Below are positions 39,001-51,255 of a stretch of 64,000 bases of DNA, one piece after another. The notes beneath the pieces are model-generated. The model saw nothing but the letters and a program-made list of their open reading frames with translations, was not told the origin of the DNA and searched no databases. The translations under genes were made by a program, and so were the position numbers. Source of the DNA: Gymnothorax reevesii (Eukaryota; Chordata; Actinopteri; Anguilliformes; Muraenidae). Location: contig CM056581.1 in the NCBI GenBank assembly GCA_029721435.1, positions 71,100,712-71,164,711 of the forward strand, read 5' to 3'. The first letter of the stretch is position 1; the number at the start of each line of letters is the position of its first letter.

Positions 39001-39969
39001 AGTGTATATCTTCACTACAGAGACTCATATTCACTTCCAATAGGCCATAAAAACACATTGGAAAAATGGATGGCATATATGCAGTGCAACAGTGATCTAA
39101 AGCATTTCCCAGGCCAGATACACGCAGAGATTCACATTCTGAGCTTAAAACCTCAAAGAAGCGTGTTTTCATGAAAGAGCGTATGGAGACAATATCAGCG
39201 CTCTAGCTCGCTTCCTTAAGAAGATAGCAGCCAATTCACTCCTATTTAGTCATACAGTGAAAATTCACTCATGTTTGTCACTTTCCCACTGATTTACACA
39301 CAGAATGAAAATTTTTGACATGCAGAAGTTAAAAAAAAGAAAGTTTTTAAAAAAGTGTATATCTTCACTACAGAGACTCATATTCACTTCCAATAGGCCA
39401 TAAAAACACATTGGAAAAATGGATGGCATATATGCAGTGCAACAGTGATCTGAAGCATTTCCCAGGCCAGATACACGCAGAGATTCACATTCTGAGCTTA
39501 AAACCTCAAAGAAGCGTGTTTTCATGAAAGAGCGTATGGAGACAATATCAGCGCTCTAGCTCGCTTCCTTAAGAAGATAGCAGCCAATTCACTCCTATTT
39601 AGTCATACAGTGAAAATTCACTCATGTTTGTCACTTTCCCACTGATTTACACACGGATTGAAACTTTTTGACAAGCAGAAGTAAAAAAAAAGAAAGTTTT
39701 TAAAAAAGTGCATATCTTCACTTCAGAGACTCATATTCACTTCCAATAGGCCATACAAGCAAATTGGACAAATTGCTGCCATATATGCAGTGCACAGTGA
39801 TCTGAAGCATTTCCCAGCCCAGATACACGAACAGATTCACTTTCTGAGCTTAAAACCTAGAAGAAGCGTGTTTTCATGAAAGAGCGTATGGAGACAATAT
39901 CAGCGCTCTAGCTCGCTTCCTTAAGAAGATAGCAGCCAATTCACTCCTATTTAGTCATACAGTGAAAAT
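36089..39969 (+). repeat. Eleven-monomer unit 2 of domain II (3881 bp)
   Basis: Order A, A-TTTTTCACACG (36442), A, A, A, B (37854), A, A-TTTTTCACACG (38559), A-GATCTAAAG (38912), A, B (39618). The six-plus-five pattern is the cleanest of the three. Confidence 0.87.
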
Positions 39970-42900
39970 TCACTCATGTTTGTCACTTTCCCACTGATTT
40001 ACACACAGAATGAAAATTTTTGACATGCAGAAGTTAAAAAAAAGAAAGTTTTTAAAAAAGTGTATATCTTCACTACAGAGACTCATATTCACTTCCAATA
40101 GGCCATAAAAACACATTGGAAAAATGGATGGCATATATGCAGTGCAACAGTGATCTGAAGCATTTCCCAGGCCAGATACACGCAGAGATTCACATTCTGA
40201 GCTTAAAACCTCAAAGAAGCGTGTTTTCATGAAAGAGCGTATGGAGACAATATCAGCGCTCTAGCTCGCTTCCTTAAGAAGATAGAAGCCAATTCACTCC
40301 TATTTAGTCATACAGTGAAAATTCACTCATGTTTGTCACTTTCCCACTGATTTACACACAGAATGAAAATTTTTCACACGCAGAAGTTAAAAAAAAGAAA
40401 GTTTTTAAAAAAGTGTATATCTTCACTACAGAGACTCATATTCACTTCCAATAGGCCATAAAAACTCATTGGAAAAATGGATGGCATATATGCAGTGCAA
40501 CAGTGATCTGAAGCATTTCCCAGGCCAGATACACGCAGAGATTCACATTCTGAGCTTAAAACCTCAAAGAAGCGTGTTTTCATGAAAGAGCGTATGGAGA
40601 CAATATCAGCGCTCTAGCTCGCTTCCTTAAGAAGATAGCAGCCAATTCACTCCTATTTAGTCATACAGTGAAAATTCACTCATGTTTGTCACTTTCCCAC
40701 TGATTTACACACAGAATGAAAATTTTTGACATGCAGAAGTTAAAAAAAAGAAAGTTTTTAAAAAAGTGTATATCTTCACTACAGAGACTCATATTCACTT
40801 CCAATAGGCCATAAAAACACATTGGAAAAATGGATGGCATATATGCAGTGCAACAGTGATCTGAAGCATTTCCCAGGCCAGATACACGCAGAGATTCACA
40901 TTCTGAGCTTAAAACCTCAAAGAAGCGTGTTTTCATGAAAGAGCGTATGGAGACAATATCAGCGCTCTAGCTCGCTTCCTTAAGAAGATAGCAGCCAATT
41001 CACTCCTATTTAGTCATACAGTGAAAATTCACTCATGTTTGTCACTTTCCCACTGATTTACACACAGAATGAAAATTTTTGACATGCAGAAGTTAAAAAA
41101 AAGAAAGTTTTTAAAAAAGTGTATATCTTCACTACAGAGACTCATATTCACTTCCAATAGGCCATAAAAACACATTGGAAAAATGGATGGCATATATGCA
41201 GTGCAACAGTGATCTGAAGCATTTCCCAGGCCAGATACACGCAGAGATTCACATTCTGAGCTTAAAACCTCAAAGAAGCGTGTTTTCATGAAAGAGCGTA
41301 TGGAGACAATATCAGCGCTCTAGCTCGCTTCCTTAAGAAGATAGCAGCCAATTCACTCCTATTTAGTCATACAGTGAAAATTCACTCATGTTTGTCACTT
41401 TCCCACTGATTTACACACAGAATGAAAATTTTTGACATGCAGAAGTTAAAAAAAAGAAAGTTTTTAAAAAAGTGTATATCTTCACTACAGAGACTCATAT
41501 TCACTTCCAATAGGCCATAAAAACACATTGGAAAAATGGATGGCATATATGCAGTGCAACAGTGATCTGAAGCATTTCCCAGGCCAGATACACGCAGAGA
41601 TTCACATTCTGAGCTTAAAACCTCAAAGAAGCGTGTTTTCATGAAAGAGCGTATGGAGACAATATCAGCGCTCTAGCTCGCTTCCTTAAGAAGATAGCAG
41701 CCAATTCACTCCTATTTAGTCATACAGTGAAAATTCACTCATGTTTGTCACTTTCCCACTGATTTACACACGGATTGAAACTTTTTGACAAGCAGAAGTA
41801 AAAAAAAAGAAAGTTTTTAAAAAAGTGCATATCTTCACTTCAGAGACTCATATTCACTTCCAATAGGCCATACAAGCAAATTGGACAAATTGCTGCCATA
41901 TATGCAGTGCACAGTGATCTGAAGCATTTCCCAGCCCAGATACACGAACAGATTCACTTTCTGAGCTTAAAACCTAGAAGAAGCGTGTTTTCATGAAAGA
42001 GCGTATGGAGACAATATCAGCGCTCTAGCTCGCTTCCTTAAGAAGATAGCAGCCAATTCACTCCTATTTAGTCATACAGTGAAAATTCACTCATGTTTGT
42101 CACTTTCCCACTGATTTACACACAGAATGAAAATTTTTGACATGCAGAAGTTAAAAAAAAGAAAGTTTTTAAAAAAGTGTATATCTTCACTACAGAGACT
42201 CATATTCACTTCCAATAGGCCATAAAAACACATTGGAAAAATGGATGGCATATATGCAGTGCAACAGTGATCTGAAGCATTTCCCAGGCCAGATACACGC
42301 AGAGATTCACATTCTGAGCTTAAAACCTCAAAGAAGCGTGTTTTCATGAAAGAGCGTATGGAGACAATATCAGCGCTCTAGCTCGCTTCCTTAAGAAGAT
42401 AGAAGCCAATTCACTCCTATTTAGTCATACAGTGAAAATTCACTCATGTTTGTCACTTTCCCACTGATTTACACACAGAATGAAAATTTTTCACACGCAG
42501 AAGTTAAAAAAAAGAAAGTTTTTAAAAAAGTGTATATCTTCACTACAGAGACTCATATTCACTTCCAATAGGCCATAAAAACACATTGGAAAAATGGATG
42601 GCATATATGCAGTGCAACAGTGATCTGAAGCATTTCCCAGGCCAGATACACGCAGAGATTCACATTCTGAGCTTAAAACCTCAAAGAAGCGTGTTTTCAT
42701 GAAAGAGCGTATGGAGACAATATCAGCGCTCTAGCTCGCTTCCTTAAGAAGATAGCAGCCAATTCACTCCTATTTAGTCATACAGTGAAAATTCACTCAT
42801 GTTTGTCACTTTCCCACTGATTTACACACAGAATGAAAATTTTTGACATGCAGAAGTTAAAAAAAAGAAAGTTTTTAAAAAAGTGTATATCTTCACTACA

Positions 42901-43850
42901 GAGACTCATATTCACTTCCAATAGGCCATAAAAACACATTGGAAAAATGGATGGCATATATGCAGTGCAACAGTGATCTGAAGCATTTCCCAGGCCAGAT
43001 ACACGCAGAGATTCACATTCTGAGCTTAAAACCTCAAAGAAGCGTGTTTTCATGAAAGAGCGTATGGAGACAATATCAGCGCTCTAGCTCGCTTCCTTAA
43101 GAAGATAGCAGCCAATTCACTCCTATTTAGTCATACAGTGAAAATTCACTCATGTTTGTCACTTTCCCACTGATTTACACACAGAATGAAAATTTTTGAC
43201 ATGCAGAAGTTAAAAAAAAGAAAGTTTTTAAAAAAGTGTATATCTTCACTACAGAGACTCATATTCACTTCCAATAGGCCATAAAAACACATTGGAAAAA
43301 TGGATGGCATATATGCAGTGCAACAGTGATCTAAAGCATTTCCCAGGCCAGATACACGCAGAGATTCACATTCTGAGCTTAAAACCTCAAAGAAGCGTGT
43401 TTTCATGAAAGAGCGTATGGAGACAATATCAGCGCTCTAGCTCGCTTCCTTAAGAAGATAGCAGCCAATTCACTCCTATTTAGTCATACAGTGAAAATTC
43501 ACTCATGTTTGTCACTTTCCCACTGATTTACACACGGATTGAAACTTTTTGACAAGCAGAAGTAAAAAAAAAGAAAGTTTTTAAAAAAGTGCATATCTTC
43601 ACTTCAGAGACTCATATTCACTTCCAATAGGCCATACAAGCAAATTGGACAAATTGCTGCCATATATGCAGTGCACAGTGATCTGAAGCATTTCCCAGCC
43701 CAGATACACGAACAGATTCACTTTCTGAGCTTAAAACCTAGAAGAAGCGTGTTTTCATGAAAGAGCGTATGGAGACAATATCAGCGCTCTAGCTCGCTTC
43801 CTTAAGAAGATAGCAGCCAATTCACTCCTATTTAGTCATACAGTGAAAAT
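39970..43850 (+). repeat. Eleven-monomer unit 3 of domain II (3881 bp)
   Basis: Order A, A-TTTTTCACACG (40323), A, A, A, B (41735), A, A-TTTTTCACACG (42440), A, A-GATCTAAAG (43146), B (43499). It is identical in length to unit 2, but the GATCTAAAG marker sits one monomer later. Confidence 0.87.
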
Positions 43851-46671
43851 TCACTCATGTTTGTCACTTTCCCACTGATTTACACACAGAATGAAAATTT
43901 TTGACATGCAGAAGTTAAAAAAAAGAAAGTTTTTAAAAAAGTGTATATCTTCACTACAGAGACTCATATTCACTTCCAATAGGCCATAAAAACACATTGG
44001 AAAAATGGATGGCATATATGCAGTGCAACAGAGATCTGAAGCATTTCCCAGGCCAGATACACGCAGAGATTCACATTCTGAGCTTAAAACCTCAAAGAAG
44101 CGTCTTTTCATGAAAGAGCGTATGGAGACAATATCAGCGCTCTAGCTCGCTTCCTTAAGAAGATAGCAGCCAATTCACTCCTATTTAGTCATACAGTGAA
44201 AATTCACTCATGTTTGTCACTTTCCCACTGATTTACACACAGAATGAAAATTTTTGACATGCAGAAGTTAAAAAAAAGAAAGTTTTTAAAAAAGTGTATA
44301 TCTTCACTACAGAGACTCATATTCACTTCCAATAGGCCATAAAAACACATTGGAAAAATGGATGGCATATATGCAGTGCAACAGTGATCTAAAGCATTTC
44401 CCAGGCCAGATACACGCAGAGATTCACATTCTGAGCTTAAAACCTCAAAGAAGCGTGTTTTCATGAAAGAGCGTATGGAGACAATATCAGCGCTCTAGCT
44501 CGCTTCCTTAAGAAGATAGCAGCCAATTCACTCCTATTTAGTCATACAGTGAAAATTCACTCATGTTTGTCACTTTCCCACTGATTTACACACGGATTGA
44601 AACTTTTTGACAAGCAGAAGTAAAAAAAAAGAAAGTTTTTAAAAAAGTGCATATCTTCACTTCAGAGACTCATATTCACTTCCAATAGGCCATACAAGCA
44701 AATTGGACAAATTGCTGCCATATATGCAGTGCACAGTGATCTGAAGCATTTCCCAGCCCAGATACACGAACAGATTCACTTTCTGAGCTTAAAACCTAGA
44801 AGAAGCGTGTTTTCATGAAAGAGCGTATGGAGACAATATCAGCGCTCTAGCTCGCTTCCTTAAGAAGATAGCAGCCAATTCACTCCTATTTAGTCATACA
44901 GTGAAAATTCACTCATGTTTGTCACTTTCCCACTGATTTACACACGGATTGAAACTTTTTGACAAGCAGAAGTAAAAAAAAAGAAAGTTTTTAAAAAAGT
45001 GCATATCTTCACTTCAGAGACTCATATTCACTTCCAATAGGCCATACAAGCAAATTGGACAAATTGCTGCCATATATGCAGTGCACAGTGATCTGAAGCA
45101 TTTCCCAGCCCAGATACACGAACAGATTCACTTTCTGAGCTTAAAACCTAGAAGAAGCGTGTTTTCATGAAAGAGCGTATGGAGACAATATCAGCGCTCT
45201 AGCTCGCTTCCTTAAGAAGATAGCAGCCAATTCACTCCTATTTAGTCATACAGTGAAAATTCACTCATGTTTGTCACTTTCCCACTGATTTACACACAGA
45301 ATGAAAATTTTGGACATGCAGAAGTTAAAAAAAAGAAAGTTTTTAAAAAAGTGTATATCTTCACTACAGAGACTCATATTCACTTCCAATAGGCCATAAA
45401 AACATATTGGAAAAATGGATGGCATATATGCAGTGCAACAGTGATCTGAAGCATTTCCCAGCCCAGATACACGAACAGATTCACTTTCTGAGCTTAAAAC
45501 CTAGAAGAAGCGTGTTTTCATGAAAGAGCGTATGGAGACAATATCAGCGCTCTAGCTCGCTTCCTTAAGAAGATAGCAGCCAATTCACTCCTATTTAGTC
45601 ATACAGTGAAAATTCACTCATGTTTGTCACTTTCCCACTGATTTACACACAGAATGAAAATTTTGGACATGCAGAAGTTAAAAAAAAGAAAGTTTTTAAA
45701 AAAGTGTATATCCTCACTTCAGAGACTAATATTCACTTCCAATAGGCCATACAAGCACATTGGAAAAATTGGTGGCATATATGCAGTGCAACAGAGATCT
45801 GAAGCATTTCCCAGGCCAGATACACGCAGAGATTCACATTCTGAGCTTAAAACCTCAAAGAAGCGTGTTTTCATGAAAGAGCGTATGGAGACAATATCAG
45901 CGCTCTAGCTCGCTTCCCTAAGAAGATAGCAGCCAATTCACTCCTATTTAGTCATACAGTGAAAATTCACTCATGTTTGTCACTTTCCCACTGATTTACA
46001 CACAGAATGAAAATCTTTGACATGCAGAAGTTAAAAAAAAGAAAGTTTTTAAAAAAGTGTATATCTTCACTACAGAGACTCATATTCACTTCCAATAGGC
46101 CATAAAAACACATTGGAAAAATGGATGGCATATATGCAGTGCAACAGTGATCTGAAGCATTTCCCAGGCCAGATACACGCAGAGATTCACATTCTGAGCT
46201 TAAAACCTCAAAGAAGCGTGTTTTCATGAAAGAGCGTATGGAGACAATATCAGCGCTCTAGCTCGCTTCCTTAAGAAGATAGCAGCCAATTCACTCCTAT
46301 TTAGTCATACAGTGAAAATTCACTCATGTTTGTCACTTTCCCACTGATTTACACACGGATTGAAACTTTTTGACAAGCAGAAGTAAAAAAAAAGAAAGTT
46401 TTTAAAAAAGTGCATATCTTCACTTCAGAGACTCATATTCACTTCCAATAGGCCATACAAGCAAATTGGACAAATTGCTGCCATATATGCAGTGCACAGT
46501 GATCTGAAGCATTTCCCAGCCCAGATACACGAACAGATTCACTTTCTGAGCTTAAAACCTAGAAGAAGCGTGTTTTCATGAAAGAGCGTATGGAGACAAT
46601 ATCAGCGCTCTAGCTCGCTTCCTTAAGAAGATAGCAGCCAATTCACTCCTATTTAGTCATACAGTGAAAAT
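43851..46671 (+). repeat. Eight-monomer unit, copy 1 (2821 bp)
   Basis: Order A with GTCTTTTC and CAACAGAGATC (43851), A-GATCTAAAG (44204), B (44557), B (44909), E (45261), D with TTGGACATG (45614), A with AATCTTTG (45967), B (46320). The first member combines a class D marker with class A flanks. The second shares GATCTAAAG with domain II, so this block bridges domains II and III. Confidence 0.92.
45261..45613 (+). repeat. Class E mosaic monomer, copy 1
   Basis: E is class A from its left end through AACATATTGG and GTGCAACAG, then class B from CAGCCCAG on (ACGAACAG, CCTAGAAG). It carries TTTTGGACATG, shared with the D unit immediately to its right but not with other A units. The A-to-B switch lies between GTGCAACAG and CAGCCCAG, further right than in class C. 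Confidence 0.9.
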
Positions 46672-48081
46672 TCACTCATGTTTGTCACTTTCCCACTGAT
46701 TTACACACAGAATGAAAATTTTTGACATGCAGAAGTTAAAAAAAAGAAAGTTTTTAAAAAAGTGTATATCTTCACTACAGAGACTCATATTCACTTCCAA
46801 TAGGCCATAAAAACACATTGGAAAAATGGATGGCATATATGCAGTGCAACAGAGATCTGAAGCATTTCCCAGGCCAGATACACGCAGAGATTCACATTCT
46901 GAGCTTAAAACCTCAAAGAAGCGTCTTTTCATGAAAGAGCGTATGGAGACAATATCAGCGCTCTAGCTCGCTTCCTTAAGAAGATAGCAGCCAATTCACT
47001 CCTATTTAGTCATACAGTGAAAATTCACTCATGTTTGTCACTTTCCCACTGATTTACACACAGAATGAAAATTTTTGACATGCAGAAGTTAAAAAAAAGA
47101 AAGTTTTTAAAAAAGTGTATATCTTCACTACAGAGACTCATATTCACTTCCAATAGGCCATAAAAACACATTGGAAAAATGGATGGCATATATGCAGTGC
47201 AACAGTGATCTAAAGCATTTCCCAGGCCAGATACACGCAGAGATTCACATTCTGAGCTTAAAACCTCAAAGAAGCGTGTTTTCATGAAAGAGCGTATGGA
47301 GACAATATCAGCGCTCTAGCTCGCTTCCTTAAGAAGATAGCAGCCAATTCACTCCTATTTAGTCATACAGTGAAAATTCACTCATGTTTGTCACTTTCCC
47401 ACTGATTTACACACGGATTGAAACTTTTTGACAAGCAGAAGTAAAAAAAAAGAAAGTTTTTAAAAAAGTGCATATCTTCACTTCAGAGACTCATATTCAC
47501 TTCCAATAGGCCATACAAGCAAATTGGACAAATTGCTGCCATATATGCAGTGCACAGTGATCTGAAGCATTTCCCAGCCCAGATACACGAACAGATTCAC
47601 TTTCTGAGCTTAAAACCTAGAAGAAGCGTGTTTTCATGAAAGAGCGTATGGAGACAATATCAGCGCTCTAGCTCGCTTCCTTAAGAAGATAGCAGCCAAT
47701 TCACTCCTATTTAGTCATACAGTGAAAATTCACTCATGTTTGTCACTTTCCCACTGATTTACACACGGATTGAAACTTTTTGACAAGCAGAAGTAAAAAA
47801 AAAGAAAGTTTTTAAAAAAGTGCATATCTTCACTTCAGAGACTCATATTCACTTCCAATAGGCCATACAAGCAAATTGGACAAATTGCTGCCATATATGC
47901 AGTGCACAGTGATCTGAAGCATTTCCCAGCCCAGATACACGAACAGATTCACTTTCTGAGCTTAAAACCTAGAAGAAGCGTGTTTTCATGAAAGAGCGTA
48001 TGGAGACAATATCAGCGCTCTAGCTCGCTTCCTTAAGAAGATAGCAGCCAATTCACTCCTATTTAGTCATACAGTGAAAAT

Positions 48082-48434
48082 TCACTCATGTTTGTCACTT
48101 TCCCACTGATTTACACACAGAATGAAAATTTTGGACATGCAGAAGTTAAAAAAAAGAAAGTTTTTAAAAAAGTGTATATCTTCACTACAGAGACTCATAT
48201 TCACTTCCAATAGGCCATAAAAACATATTGGAAAAATGGATGGCATATATGCAGTGCAACAGTGATCTGAAGCATTTCCCAGCCCAGATACACGAACAGA
48301 TTCACTTTCTGAGCTTAAAACCTAGAAGAAGCGTGTTTTCATGAAAGAGCGTATGGAGACAATATCAGCGCTCTAGCTCGCTTCCTTAAGAAGATAGCAG
48401 CCAATTCACTCCTATTTAGTCATACAGTGAAAAT
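48082..48434 (+). repeat. Class E mosaic monomer, copy 2
   Basis: It has the same mosaic as the unit at 45261, including TTTTGGACATG and AACATATTGG, exactly 2821 bp downstream. It is followed again by a D unit with TTGGACATG. Confidence 0.9.
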
Positions 48435-49140
48435 TCACTCATGTTTGTCACTTTCCCACTGATTTACACACAGAATGAAAATTTTGGACATGCAGAAGTT
48501 AAAAAAAAGAAAGTTTTTAAAAAAGTGTATATCCTCACTTCAGAGACTAATATTCACTTCCAATAGGCCATACAAGCACATTGGAAAAATTGGTGGCATA
48601 TATGCAGTGCAACAGAGATCTGAAGCATTTCCCAGGCCAGATACACGCAGAGATTCACATTCTGAGCTTAAAACCTCAAAGAAGCGTGTTTTCATGAAAG
48701 AGCGTATGGAGACAATATCAGCGCTCTAGCTCGCTTCCCTAAGAAGATAGCAGCCAATTCACTCCTATTTAGTCATACAGTGAAAATTCACTCATGTTTG
48801 TCACTTTCCCACTGATTTACACACAGAATGAAAATCTTTGACATGCAGAAGTTAAAAAAAAGAAAGTTTTTAAAAAAGTGTATATCTTCACTACAGAGAC
48901 TCATATTCACTTCCAATAGGCCATAAAAACACATTGGAAAAATGGATGGCATATATGCAGTGCAACAGTGATCTGAAGCATTTCCCAGGCCAGATACACG
49001 CAGAGATTCACATTCTGAGCTTAAAACCTCAAAGTAGCGTGTTTTCATGAAAGAGCGTATGGAGACAATATCAGCGCTCTAGGTCGCTTCCTTAAGAAGA
49101 TAGCAGCCAATTCACTCCTATTTAGTCATACAGTGAAAAT

Positions 49141-49492
49141 TCACTCATGTTTGTCACTTTCCCACTGATTTACACAGAATGAAAATTTTTGACATGCAGA
49201 AGTTAAAAAAAAGAAAGTTTTTAAAAAAGTGTATATCTTCACTACAGAGACTCATATTCACTTCCAATAGGCCATAAAAACACAATTGGAAAAATGGATG
49301 GCATATATGCAGTGCAACAGTGATCTGAAGCATTTCCCAGGCCAGATACACGCAGAGATTCACATTCTGAGCTTAAAACCTCAAAGTAGCGTGTTTTCAT
49401 GAAAGAGCGTATGGAGACAATATCAGCGCTCTAGGTCGCTTCCTTAAGAAGATAGCAGCCAATTCACTCCTATTTAGTCATACAGTGAAAAT
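49141..49492 (+). repeat. A monomer with 2-bp deletion and 1-bp insertion
   Basis: TTTACACAGAATG replaces TTTACACACAGAATG, a loss of one CA step. CACAATTGG has one extra A. The same CA loss marks the units at 56178 and 63938, which occupy the same place in the long repeat, but the extra A is private here. Confidence 0.92.
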
Positions 49493-51255
49493 TCACTCAT
49501 GTTTGTCACTTTCCCACTGATTTACACACAGAATGAAAATTTTTGACATGCAGAAGTTAAAAAAAAGAAAGTTTTTAAAAAAGTGTATATCTTCACTACA
49601 GAGACTCACATTCACTTCCAATAGGCCATACAAGCAAATAGGACAAATTGCTGCCATATATGCAGTGCACAGTGATCTGAAGCATTTCCCAGCCCAGATA
49701 CACGAACAGATTCACTTTCTGAGATTAAAACCTAGAAGATGCGTGTTTTCATGAAAGAGCGTATGGAGACAATATCAGCGCTCTAGCTCGCTTCCTTAAG
49801 AAGATAGCAGCCAATTCACTCCTATTTAGTCATACAGTGAAAATTCACTCATGTTTGTCACTTTCCCACTGATTTACACACAGAATGAAAATTTTTGACA
49901 TGCAGAAGTTAAAAAAAAGAAAGTTTTTAAAAAAGTGTATATCTTCACTACAGAGACTCATATTCACTTCCAATAGGCCATAAAAACACATTGGAAAAAT
50001 GGATGGCATATATGCAGTGCAACAGTGATCTGAAGCATTTCCCAGGCCAGATACACGCAGAGATTCACATTCTGAGCTTAAAACCTCAAAGAAGCGTGTT
50101 TTCATGAAAGAGCGTATGGAGACAATATCAGCGCTCTAGCTCGCTTCCTTAAGAAGATAGCAGCCAATTCACTCCTATTTAGTCATACAGTGAAAATTCA
50201 CTCATGTTTGTCACTTTCCCACTGATTTACACACAGAATGAAAATTTTTGACATGCAGAAGTTAAAAAAAAGAAAGTTTTTAAAAAAGTGTATATCTTCA
50301 CTACAGAGACTCATATTCACTTCCAATAGGCCATAAAAACACATTGGAAAAATGGATGGCATATATGCAGTGCAACAGTGATCTGAAGCATTTCCCAGGC
50401 CAGATACACGCAGAGATTCACATTCTGAGCTTAAAACCTCAAAGAAGCGTGTTTTCATGAAAGAGCGTATGGAGACAATATCAGCGCTCTAGCTCGCTTC
50501 CTTAAGAAGATAGCAGCCAATTCACTCCTATTTAGTCATACAGTGAAAATTCACTCATGTTTGTCACTTTCCCACTGATTTACACACAGAATGAAAATTT
50601 TTGACATGCAGAAGTTAAAAAAAAGAAAGTTTTTAAAAAAGTGTATATCTTCACTACAGAGACTCATATTCACTTCCAATAGGCCATAAAAACACATTGG
50701 AAAAATGGATGGCATATATGCAGTGCAACAGTGATCTGAAGCATTTCCCAGGCCAGATACACGCAGAGATTCACATTCTGAGCTTAAAACCTCAAAGAAG
50801 CGTGTTTTCATGAAAGAGCGTATGGAGACAATATCAGCGCTCTAGCTCGCTTCCTTAAGAAGATAGCAGCCAATTCACTCCTATTTAGTCATACAGTGAA
50901 AATTCACTCATGTTTGTCACTTTCCCACTGATTTACACACGGATTGAAACTTTTTGACAAGCAGAAGTAAAAAAAAAGAAAGTTTTTAAAAAAGTGCATA
51001 TCTTCACTTCAGAGACTCATATTCACTTCCAATAGGCCATACAAGCAAATTGGACAAACTGCTGCCATATATGCAGTGCACAGTGATCTGAAGCATTTCC
51101 CAGCCCAGATACACGAACAGATTCACTTTCTGAGCTTAAAACCTAGAAGAAGCGTGTTTTCATGAAAGAGCGTATGGAGACAATATCAGCGCTCTAGCTC
51201 GCTTCCTTAAGAAGATAGCAGCCAATTCACTCCTATTTAGTCATACAGTGAAAAT

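Larger units (their letters stand above)
31151..43850 (+). repeat. Domain II: uniform five/six-monomer array
   Basis: There are 36 monomers, only classes A and B. Every unit of five or six ends in B, and six of them have as second member an A with TTTTTCACACG, a marker found nowhere else in the window. A second marker, GATCTAAAG, labels the A units at 34679, 38912 and 43146. Apart from these I saw only three private substitutions: CCAGTAGG (34807), GCTGCGATAT (about 35899) and AAACTCATT (about 40466). All A-G, C and D forms are absent. Its uniformity suggests the most recent expansion in the window. Confidence 0.9.
46672..49492 (+). repeat. Eight-monomer unit, copy 2 (2821 bp)
   Basis: Starts 46672, 47025, 47378 B, 47730 B, 48082 E, 48435 D, 48788 A (AATCTTTG), 49141 A. 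The first seven match copy 1 in order and rare markers. The eighth is an A with a 2-bp deletion where copy 1 has B, and the seventh has AAGTAGCG where copy 1 has AAGAAGCG. Its last three units also begin the longer repeat of domain III. Confidence 0.92.
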
